Origin: Phocoena phocoena
Lineage: Eukaryota > Chordata > Mammalia > Artiodactyla > Phocoenidae
NCBI RefSeq assembly: GCF_963924675.1
Contig: NC_089225.1
Location: 80,697,951 to 80,761,950, forward strand
Length of the DNA: 64,000 nucleotides
Direction: 5' to 3'
In this document: positions 42,401-54,400 of the stretch, in pieces
Position numbering within the stretch: position 1 is the stretch's first letter
How the letters are laid out: every line of letters starts with the position of its first letter
Position numbers and translations under genes: made by a program
Notes under the pieces: generated by a model
What the model saw: the letters and a program-made list of their open reading frames with translations, nothing else
What the model was told of the DNA's origin: nothing
The model's database searches: none

Positions 42401-45400
42401 GCTTTCTCTAGTATGGCATGTGGGGGCCACTCTTCATCGCAGTGCGCAGGCCTCTCACTATCGCGGCCTCTCTTGTTGCAGAGCACAGGCTCCAGACGTG
42501 CAGGCTCAGTAGTTGTGGCTCACGGGCCTAGTTGCTCCGTGGCATGTGGGATCCTCCCAGACCAGGGCTCGAACCCGTGTCCCCTGCATTAGCAGGCAGA
42601 TTCTCAACCACTGCGCCACCAGGGAAGCCCTACAATGTTTATCTTTAAAGATGCTCACATTCTCACAGTGTGATAGGCATATGGGAATTCAGTCTAACTG
42701 AAGGAATAGATTTACATTTCATACACTAAGAAAATTGTTCACTGAGAACACTATTTAAATTCTCTTCCATCTTTTTTTTTTTAAAGAGAAAGTATAGTTG
42801 AATTTGTGTAAATTAAGCCACTTCACTGACTCAAACTCTTTTTAACCTATTTCACACAGCTTTATCCAATCTTGGAACTGACCCAAGATATTCATGACAG
42901 TCCCTACATATGCACTGGCTTCTTTTTTCTTAACCTCCTCAATCCTCTGTATCATTCATTAAAGTTTTTTATATCTTTCTTTGAAATTATTCCTCCATCT
43001 GGGTTCCATGGTATTAGCCTGGTCCCTGGCTACTGCTGGTAGTTATTCCATCTCTACTTCACTGCCCTCATCCTCCTAAGCATTCTAACCTGCAGGTACC
43101 TAAAGCTCAGGCACTGGCCTTCTCTTTACACCAGAAAAATATGCCATGTTTGGATTAAAGGCTGTTGATCCACAGGATAGGAAAAAAACCTTCACATCAA
43201 CAAAAAGCCACAAAAGTACAAAGTAACTTAGCTGAGATCATTTTGGTTTTATATTGAAACATAAAAATTCTCTGCTTTTAAATAACTTTAAACTACAAAA
43301 GGAGAAAGGAAGAAAAATTGAAGAGGAAAGGAAACAAGAGACAGTCATCCATGTATGGGTATTAATTTCAATAATAAAAAATTGGGGCAAATATTTAATT
43401 CATTTGTATTATATTTCACACATCAACTGGTCTGCAACATATTAGAAATTTTAAAATAAAACTCCTCTTTGCCTAATAATAACTTCTCATCAGGTTATTA
43501 TCTGATCCTATCTATCCAATCTAGTTTCAATTTCCTTAAATTCATCTTTCTCCAAGCTGGTCAAACTCCTTACTGTCCTTGTCCTTTCTATGTGATAATT
43601 CTACCTTTGCTTTTTCTTTGCATTTACTTACTCATCCTGGACGTGTTCTCTGTGTTTTACAAAGCCTTCCAATCTAACTCTTGCTCTATTTCTAGCCCTA
43701 TATCTTGGTTACTCCAATTATATTTAATCATCTTTTATACTCAGAGTAATATATGATTTTCTGACAGATCATAACTTATTTTAAAATATTAAGGCATTCT
43801 ATTTTATTGATATATTTAGATGTAAACACAATTAGCAAAAATACTTAATAAGTCAAAGAGCGACATAACACAGGTCCTAACTAAACACAGATTTTGGAAA
43901 GTATGATCAGTCTTAAACTATCCAGAAAACTATCTTTTCATGACTATATTTCTTTCAGATGTGATGAAAGAAATGCCCATCATAACAATACTTAAGTTCC
44001 TCACAGCACATATAGATATGAGACATGTATCATTGCAGTTATGTGCATGTTGACTATCCACTCAGGGAACTTCTACTTGATTACTCCAGTGAGGTTCCAT
44101 TTTTCTTTTCACTATTAGTTCTTTCTCCAATGCTTCACTGTCGTTAGGGTTTCACTTTGGGCTTGGTGTCTATCTGATCTTTCCTCTAGTAATTATATTA
44201 GCATTTTCCTCTGGTGTCCCAGAGATCCCACACAGAATTCAGTCATTTTTACAGATCAAAAATTTTTAAATTTCTTTTCTTAAATTAATTTATTTTTTAT
44301 TGAAGTATACTTGATTTAAAGCATTGTGTTAGTTCCAGGTGTACAGCAAAGTGATTCCGTTTTTTTCAGATTCTTTTCCCATATAGGTTATTACAAAATA
44401 TCAAGTATAGTTCCCTGTGCTATACAGTAAGTAGGTCCTTGCTGTTTATCTATTTTCTATATAGTAGTGTGTATCTGTTAATCCCAGACTCCTAATTTAA
44501 ACCTCCCCCAACTTTCCCCTTTGGTAACCATAAGTGTGTTTTCTAGGTCTGTAAGGCTATTTCTGTTTTGTAAATAAGTTCATTGTATCAAAACCTTTTT
44601 AGATTTCTTTATGCAGATAATAAAGTCTAAGAAACACATCAATTAGTGTAAATTATTGTATGTACCATGTTAGGTTCAAAATTAATGATGCATATAATAT
44701 TATACCTTTCAGAAAAACCGAATTTTGCAAATGCTTAAATTGTATTATGTTCAGAAACACAGGTCTTATAATTACTTCTTATATGCCCCTCATCAGTGTC
44801 GAGACTCAACAAGTGTGACATTCATTTGACTTTGAATGTTTAAATGATCACTGACTACAATGTTTGAATGTTTAAATGATCACTGACTACAATGACTGCA
44901 TAAAAATACACCACTTAAGACACATATATAGATGTTCTACAATTATAGATTATAAGTCCTCTTATACAACAACTATTTTGCCAGGTAGTTAACTATTACT
45001 CCCTTGCTCTTAACTTTTTGGTATTCCCAAACTTCCATAAACTTATGGACCTCCTTAATTTTAAAGTGCTTTCACGTGTTATTTCCTTTCCTCAAAGCTT
45101 TCAAAACTGATGACCCCTCATGCCGCAGGATCCAAGAATAGTGCCACCTGAATTTTTAAAAAGAATTAAATTGCTAGTTTAATTTTAATGTTATATATAA
45201 TTTATTTAAGTCTAGTTCTCTGAAAATCAGTAATTCACATGTAATTAGTATAAGTGGTAACCGGGGTAAGAAAAATGTTAGAACAGCCCATTTCTAACAA
45301 TTTTACATAAATAATTTTCTATAATACGAACTCTTCTTCTACATACAGTGTAAAACTCTTATTCAATAAATTCGGAATATCTCTGTGTGACTTAAGTCAC

Positions 45401-48400
45401 TTGTTTACATAACAAAAATTTGTTAATAGCCTATGCTAGGTGTTGTGGGAAGGAATCTAAAACAGGGTCTCTACTATAACCTTAGAACCTAGCTGAGAAC
45501 AGAAGACATCTGAGCATGAAAAAAACTAATGACTTTAAGTATGCTTGAAAATAAAATAACATCCCTCATTCATTCTTTTAGTGAATGCAATGGGGTGAAA
45601 ACAGTGGGAAATGTGGTTAAATACCCCTTAGAAAAGGTGAATAGTGATTACAGAAGTCAGAAAAGCAACATACCTAATTTAGCCATCTTTTCAGGGTGTT
45701 TTCTATTCTGAAAAGAATAAACTTTATTCCCACCATCTGTAGCAGAGCCATTTTTCAAGGATTCTGAAAGAAAAATGCAACATACATTTAGGAAAAATGG
45801 GTGAGGTTAATTAACAGGAAAAAAGACAGAATTTTAACAAAAACTTAGGATTTGTACCCCTCACTGTCTTGCACAAATGTTTAACAATACATATTTATAA
45901 ATAAGATATTAAAAACACACAGTAGACTATGATACTGTTTACATAAATTTTAAAACATAGAAAACATGTTATTCACAGATACACAAAAATATATAAACAA
46001 ACACAACAATAAAAAGCCCACTAAAGAACACTCCAGACTAGAGGGATATGCATTCAATTCATGATAGAAGTTGCCCCTGAGGAGGGAGGACAAAAGGGAC
46101 TTTATTAGTTATGCTTCTTTCTTTTTTTTTTAAAATAAATTTATTTATTTCATTTATTTTATTTTTGGCTGCGTTGGGTCTTCGTTGCTGCATGCAGGCT
46201 TTCTCTAGTTGTGGCGAGTGGGGCTTCGTTGTGGTGCGCGGGTTTCTCATTGCAGTGGCTTTTCTTGTTGCGGAGCATGTGCTCTAGGAGTGTGGGCTCA
46301 GTAGTTGTGGCTCGTGGGCTCCAGAGCACAGGCTCAGTAGTTGTGGCGCATGGGCTTAGTTGCTTGGCAGCATGTGGGATCTTCCCGGACCAGGGCTCGA
46401 ACCCACATCGCCTGCATTGGCAGGCGGATTCTTAACCACTGCACGACCAGGGAAGCCCTGAAGTTGAGATTTAAACAGTTGTTATATGATAGAAGTTCTC
46501 TTACTCTCAACTAAGACCCTGACTTAATTTCATTCTTTAATCCTCCCTTTAAATAACAACTGCTACCTACAACATACCGGACACTCATGGCTAGTAGTCT
46601 ACTTGCTATCACAGTGATTCTCAAAATGTAGTCTGTTATGGGGTGGCGGGTAGGGCGTCTCTGAGGTCCCTGAGGCTGAAACTGTTTCATAGTGACACTA
46701 AGACAAGATCTGACTTTCTGACCCTCAATCATGAGTTTATATTGAGGTAATCCAGAAACTACATGATGTGTGGTGACATCACCACCCTGTCAGCTAACAA
46801 AATGCATGAGCAGATATGAAAATCCAGCTGTTTTCTATTAAGTCAGACATTAAAGAGATTTGCAAAAATATAAAACTATGCCCTCTTCAATAATTTTTTG
46901 AAATAGATATTTTTCATCAAAATACATGTAATTTTTGTTAACATGTAATGGGTTTATTATTGTGCCAAATTTTTAAAAAAAATTTTTTCGGCTGCACTGG
47001 GTCTTCATTGCTGCCAGTGGGCTTTCTGTAGTTGCAGTGAGTGGGGGCTACTCTTTGTTGCGGTGCGCAGTTTTCTCATTGTGGTGGCTTCTCTTTGTAG
47101 CGGAGCATGGGCTCTAGGCATGTGGGCTTCAGCAGTTGCAGCACGTGGGCTCAGTAGTTGTGGCTCGTGGGCTCTAGAGCACAGGCTCAGTAGTTATGAT
47201 GCACGGGCTTAGTTAACCCGTAGCACGTGGGATCTTCCCAGACGAGGGATAGAACCCGCATCCCCTGCACTGGCAGGCAGATTCTTAACCACTGTGATGC
47301 CAGGGAAGTCCCCAAACCTTTAATGAGTTTATTAAAGTGCCAAACTTTTCCGAAGGGAGTGTTTGCTCCCTTTATTGCTTAAGAGTTCCCATTGGTGTGT
47401 ATATGCACGAACACTTGGTATTACCTAAACTCCTTAATCTTTGCCAATCTAGTGGGTACAAAATGAATCTCATGGGGAAAGGCATTTTAATTTCCTTTCC
47501 CTAGTCACTAACGAAGCTTAACACCTTTTTACGGGTTTCTTATTTCCAGAAGAAGAAATATCTTCTCTATCCTGTGTCTCGTCTTTTCACTTCTTGATAA
47601 TGTCATTCGATGAAGAGAAGTACTGGATTTTTAAAAAACAGACTATTTTTTAGAGCAGTTTTAGGTTCACAACCAACTCAAGTGGAAGGTACAGAGATTT
47701 CCCATGTATCTCCTGCCCTACATATCTACAGCCTCCCCCCATTATCAATATCTCACACCAGATGGTACATTTGTAAAAAAACAAACAAAATGAATAAATT
47801 AAAATTAAAAAACAAAAACAAAAAAAGAGTGGTACATTTGTTGGAATCAATGAACCTCTGTTGACACTTCATTATCACCCAGAGTCCATAGTTTACATTA
47901 CGGTTTACTCTTGCTGTTGTACATTCTATAGGTTTTGACAAAGTACGATGACATGTATCCATCATTATAGTATCATACAGAATGGACTCACTGTCTTAAA
48001 AATCCTCTGTACTCCATCTATTCATCCCTTCCTTACTCCTGACCCTTGGCAACCAATGTCTTCTTTTACTGTCTGTATAGTTTTGCCTTTTCCAGAATGT
48101 CAGAGTTGGAATCATACAGTATGTAGCCTTTTCAGATTGACTTCTTTCATTTAGCAATATGCATTTAAGGCTCCTCCATATCTTTTCATAGACTGATAAC
48201 TTATTATTTTTTTTAGCATTGAATAATATCCCACTGCATGGATTTATCAGTTTATTTATCCTTGGTTGACTTCTTGGTTGCTTCTAATCCTTGGCAATTA
48301 TGAACAAAGCTGCTACAAACATGTGTGTGTGCAGGTTTTTGGGTGGACAAAAGATTTCAACTCATTTGAGTAAATATGAAGGAACACAACTGCTAGGTCA

Positions 48401-51400
48401 CATGGTAAGAATATGTTTAGTCTGTAATAAACTGCCAAACTGTCTTCCAAGGAGCTGTACCATTTTGCATTCCCACTAGTAGTAAATGGGTTCTTGTTAC
48501 TCCATATCTCTGTCAGCATTTGGCGTTGTCAATATTTTGGATTTTGGCCATTCTTTTTTTTTTTTAATATTTTGGTTTTTTGATGTGGACAATTTTTTTT
48601 AGTTTTTATTGAATTTGTTACAATATTGCTTCTGTTTTCTGTTTTGGTTTTCTGGCTGTGAGCCATGTGGGATCTTAGCTCCCCGACCAGGGATCAAACC
48701 TGTATCCCCCCACATTGGAAGGTGAAGTCTTAGCCACTAGACCACCAGGGAAGTCCTGGATTTTGGCCATTCTAATAGATGTGTAGTGGTACCCCATTGT
48801 TGTCTGAATTTGCAATTCCTTAATGACATATAATGTTGAACATCTTTTCATATGCTCATCTGCCATCTGGGTATCTTCTTTGGTGAGATGTCCAGGTCCT
48901 TTGCTCATTTTTTAATCAGGTTGTTCATTTTCTTATTGTTGAGTTTTAAGAGCTCTTCGTATATTTTGGGTAACAGTTCTTTAATAGATATGTCTTTTGC
49001 TATATTTTCTCCTAGCTGTGGTTTGTCTTCTTGAGAAGTTCTGAATTTTAATTAGTTTAATTTGTCAATCTTTTCTTTTGATTACACATTTTTAAAGAAA
49101 TTCTTCTATAAGACCAAAGCCATATTCTCCTATATTTTCTTGTAAAAGCATTTATAATTTGCTTTTCATGTGTAAATCTTTAATTAAGGTAATTAAGTTG
49201 TTTATGATGGCAGTTAGGAATCCAATTTCTTTTTTTCCTTTCTTTCTTTTTTTTTTTTTGCAGTACATGGGCCTCTCACTGTTGTGGCCTCTCCCATTGT
49301 GGAGCACAGGCTCCGGACGCGCAGGCTCAGCGGCCACGGCTCACAGGTCTACCCGCTCCGCGGCATGTGGGATCTTCCCGGACCAGGGCACGAACCCGTG
49401 TCCCCTGCATCGGGTCCCCCTGCAGGCGGACTCTCAACCACTGCACCACCAGGGAAGCCCCCAATTTCTTTTTTTCATAAGGATAGTCAATTGTTCCAAC
49501 ACCATTTATTGACCAGTTCATCCTTAGCCTAGTGATCTCTAATGCTACCTCTATCATATATCTATAATATGCACATATGGCTAAGTCTGTTTATGGAGAA
49601 CTTGTTACTATAATTATGTAAATTAAATGTTTGGCACACAGACAAAATATGAATAAAAAATATCAAGTAGTTTCTATGTAAACTAAATTAAATGCTTTAG
49701 AAAGACGATAAAAGTTATTAACTAAAAGAACTGATTTCAAATTAGGTATGGATGAAAAACCATAAAAGATTTAAGAAAAAAACTGAAAAACATAAAAGCA
49801 CACTACATTCAGACTGCATCAGAAGTGTCTTTAAATGATCAATCTAATGGAAGGAAATAAAACTTGAAATCCTAGATAATACATTATGGATATGCTATCT
49901 AAAAATACCCAAAACCAAAACCAAAAGGTGCTGCTGTTCTTCAACCAGCTGACTGGCAAATGTATATTTAAAGAAAAGACAATGATACATAAATATCTAC
50001 ATATATGTTTATATGTAAAGCAAAATGTTTAGAGTATATAATTATTTTTATGATTTCCTTGTTCTGATATTTTGATAAATTGACCAATTAACAATGGCTC
50101 TAATCACAATGGCCAACAGGGATTTAGTATAATATATAAATAAAACTTTTTAATAGTTTTAAAATTACTCAAAATAGACAATACCAAAATAACTATGAAC
50201 ATACAATTCACAGAAGTTAAAATGGCTAATAAATAAAAGAAAAAATGTTTAATGCTGATGAGGGATCTTAATACTAGTTGATACAATCTTCCTAGAAAGT
50301 AATTTAGCAATATGTAAGCCTTATAAAGTTCATATACCTTTTTTTTAAAATTAAGTTCATATACTTTCACCAGTAATTCTATTTGAGGAATCTCTGATGA
50401 AAAAAATAAGACATCTGAACAAAGATTTATGTTCAAGGGTAATCACTACTGCATTAGTTATAATAATAAAAACTTAGAAATAATTCAGAAGTCTAACAGA
50501 GGAAACTATGTATTATTTATAGGTTAGAATATATTATTATTCAGTTACTAGAGTTTTCTTTGTCCAGAGAATTCTAAGAATTTAACAATATGTTAAATTT
50601 AGAAAGAAATAACACTTCTACTTCACACGCATTGGGATGGCTATTATTAAAAAAAAAAAAAGTGTTGGTGAGAATGTGGAGAAATTGGAACCCTTGTGCA
50701 TTGTTGGTGGAAATGCAAAATGATGTAGTTGCTATGGAAAACAGTATGGTGGTTCCTCAAAAAATTAAAAATAGAATTACCATATGATCCAGCAATTCCA
50801 CTACTGGGAATATTCCCAAAAGAATTCAAATCAAGATCTCACAGAGATATTTGTACACCCATGTTCCTAGTAGCATTATTATACTGTACAGCAAAGTGAA
50901 TCAGCTATACATATACACATAGCCCCTCTTTTTTGGATTTCCTTCCCATTCAGGTCACCACAGAGCACTGAGTAGAGTTCCCTCTGCTATACAGTATGCT
51001 CTCATTAGTTAGTTATCTATTTTATACATAGTATCAATAGTGTATATATGTCAATCCCAATCTCTCAATTCATCCCATCCCCCCCCCCCCACTTTCCCCC
51101 TTGGTATCCATGCTTGTTCTCTACATCTGTGTCTCTATTTCTGCTTTGCAAATAAGATCATCCTAATAGCATTATTCACAACAGCCAAAAGGCTGAAGCA
51201 ACCCAAATGTCCATCAACCAATAAATAAACAAAATGTGGTATATACATACAATGCAATATTACTCAGCCTTGAAAAGGAAGGAAACTCAAAAAAAAAAAA
51301 AAAAGGAAGTAAACTGACACTTGCTAAACATGTATGAACCTTGAGGACATTATGCTAAGTGAAATAAGGCAAACACAAAAAGACAAATAGTGTACAATTC

Positions 51401-54400
51401 CACTTATATGAGGTACCTAGAGTAGTCAAATTCATAGAGTCAAAGGAAGTAGAATGGTGGCTTCCAGGGGCTGGGGGAAGGGGGGACTGGGCCGTTGTTT
51501 AATTGAGTACAGAATTTCAGTTTTGTAAGATGAAAAAAGTTCTAGAGATTGGTTGTAAAATAATGTGAATATACTTAATACTGAACTATATACTTAAAAA
51601 TGGTTAAGATGGTAAATTTTATATTAATGTATATCTTACCGCAATATTTTTTACCACAATTAAAAAAAACAGATTGTTAATTTAACCGCAATTAAAAATC
51701 TGACATCATCCTTAAGTTCAAAAATGGAACTCTGAATAAGGCTAAATTAAAAATACTATGGATTGGGACTTTCCTGGTGGCACAGTGGTTAAGAATCCTC
51801 CTGCTAATGCAGGGGACACAGGTTCGAGCACTAGTCTGGGACGATCCCACATACCGCAGAGCAACTAAGCCTGTGGGCCATAACTACTGAGCCTGCACTC
51901 TAGAGCCCACGAGCCACAACTACTGAAGCCCGCACGCCTAGAGCCCATGCTCCGTAAAAAGAGAAGCCACCGCAATGACAAGTTCGCACACCACAAGGAA
52001 GAGTAGCCCCTGCTTGCCGCAACTAGAGAAAGCCCACACACAGCAACGAAGACCCAACGCAGCCAGAAATAAATAAATTAAAAAAAATACTATGGATGGA
52101 CCACATATTTGTCTCAGAATTTTCTAATAGCCAACTTATAATCAATTAAAGAATTATTCTGTTCATAAAACTGAAAAACAAATCAATTGTTTAAGAGAAG
52201 CATCAATAAGACAAATTGCTCTTGAGGACACCTGTCTGATTGTTTGGGGGAGATCTTTCAGAAAACATTCTGTTTAATGCCTGAGATCACCTAGCACCTC
52301 CATGCAATGATTTTTCACCAGAGTGGATGGATTAATAGAAAATAAGAGTTATGCCAGGTATGTCAAGATATGTGCTGCTTATAAGAAGCAGCTTATACTT
52401 CAATAGTAAGTAAAGGGATTGATTAATAAAGTATTTAAAGGTCCTTGTTGAAAAGTTTTTTCCTTTTAAATATTCCTTAAGATTCTTTGTGAAATGTCTG
52501 TGTTTTAAAAGTAATGCTTAACAGGACTTCCCTGGTGTTCCAGTGGTTAAGACTCAGTGCTTCCACTGCAGGGGACACAGGTTCGATCCCTGGTTGGAGA
52601 ACTAAGTAAGATGTGTGGCCAAAAAAAAAATCCTTACTGTCTTCTGTTTGTAATTAAGGATTAGGCAGAAGCTTATTGTTCAGTATCTCAAATAAAGTTA
52701 AGCAAGATGGTAACAGATGTCACCTTTTCTTCCCTAAAGAAAACATTAAAAGAAAACTAAGAAAACTCTCCTTCCTACACCTTATCTGAAACACCACTCT
52801 CCACCCCTATACACATTGTGGCAAATAAGAAAAAACAAAGCAAAATAGGAAAAGTCATGTTTGCAAGACTTAACTGTAAGTTACGGGCTCCTTTGTCGTA
52901 CATGCCAATAGGCAAATGAACAGCCCCACTTCCTGTACTCGAGACAAACTTATGTGTGTGCATGTATGTGCAGACAGACATATACACACCAAACTGTCAA
53001 CAGGTCCCTGTTCTTTTTTTAAAAATTAATTAATTAATTAATTTATTTTTGGCTGCGTTGGGTCTTCATTGCTGCGCATGGGCTTTCTCTAGTTGCGGCG
53101 AGCGGCGGCTACTCCTCCTTGCAGTGAGTGGGCTTCTCACTGTTGTGGCTTCTCTTGTTGCAGAGCACAGGCTCTAGGCACGCAGGCTTCAGTAGTTGTG
53201 GTGCACGGGCTCAGTAGTTGTGGCTCACAGGCTCTGGAGCGCAGGCTCAGTAGTTGTGGCGCACGGGCTTAATTGCTCCACTGCATGTGGGATCTTCCTG
53301 GATTGGGCTCAAACCCGTGTCCCCTGCATTAGCAGGAGATTCTCTTTTTTTCAGTTTACTTTTTTTTTTTGATGGAGTATAATTGCTTTACAATGTTGTG
53401 TTAGTTTCTGCTGTACAACGAAGTGGATCAGCTCTATGTATACATATATCCCCTCCCTCTTGGACCGCCCTCCCACCCCCACCCCACCCCCAATCCCACC
53501 CATCTAGGTCATCACAGAGCACTGAGCTGCGTCCCTGTGCAGGTTCCCACTAGCTATCTATTTTATGCGTGGTAGTGTATATATGTCAATCCTAATCTCC
53601 CAATTCATCCCACCCTCCCCTTCCCCCCTGTGTCTACATGTCCATTCTCTACGTCTGCGTATCTATTCCTGCCCTGCAAATAGGTTCATCTGTACCATTT
53701 TTCTAGATTCCACATATATGCGTTAATATACGATATTTGTTTTTGTCTTTCTGACTTACTTCACTCTGTATGACAGACGCTATGAACTTTTAAGAGACCA
53801 CAGGTTAAACAACCACAAAAACAGCTTGGCCTTATCCAGTAAAGTTGAAGATACCCATATCTTATGACCCTGAAATACCACTACTTGGGATATATTCTAG
53901 AAAAACTAGTACATGTGTATACCAGGATAGATGTATATTCATAGCAACATTGTTCCTGATAGCTAAATGGACGCGGATTCTTAACCACTGCGCCACCAGG
54001 TAAGTCCCAGGTCCATGTTCTTAAAGCATGCATTCTCAACAGGAATAATACTGCTCCTGATGCAACGGAAATGGCTCTTGGTGGGAGGAGGGGGAGTGTG
54101 GAAAACATCTTAGATATTGCAATGGTCTGTTGCCCTCCAAAGAATCTTAGTACATAAAGAGATATACAGCATATATGTAGTATTAAAATTCCATGGGTGG
54201 GGGGTGATAAGGAGAAAAAGTCTAGAAAGGTTCCTTAGGGGTTAATAATTTTTAAAAGGTTGAGAAATACAGCTTTAAAGCAAAGTTCCCCAACCAGTGT
54301 GCAGAAATTAAAGACATGGGTTACAGGTGTGCTGAGTATTGATCCTCTCAGGCCTCTGAGGATGCAGTCAGGGCCTGCAGAGCGGGTGGGAACACGGGTC

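Larger units (their letters stand above)
47600..49560 (-). mobile_element. Older L1 fragment interrupted by two SINEs
   Basis: Antisense L1 ORF2/3' sequence (such as catttagcaatatgcattta and ttccaacaccatttattga) runs across this interval. CHR-type SINEs interrupt it at 48555-48757 and 49237-49460, and an A-rich tail-only insertion at 47775-47829. The exact edges are approximate. Confidence 0.7.
50600..51660 (+). mobile_element. Old L1 ORF2/3' fragment
   Basis: Sense L1 sequence (ggtggttcctcaaaaaatta, attaccatatgatccagcaa, atattactcagcc) resumes after an inserted antisense L1 piece at 50882-51164. A short A-only insertion is at 51288-51300. Confidence 0.75.
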
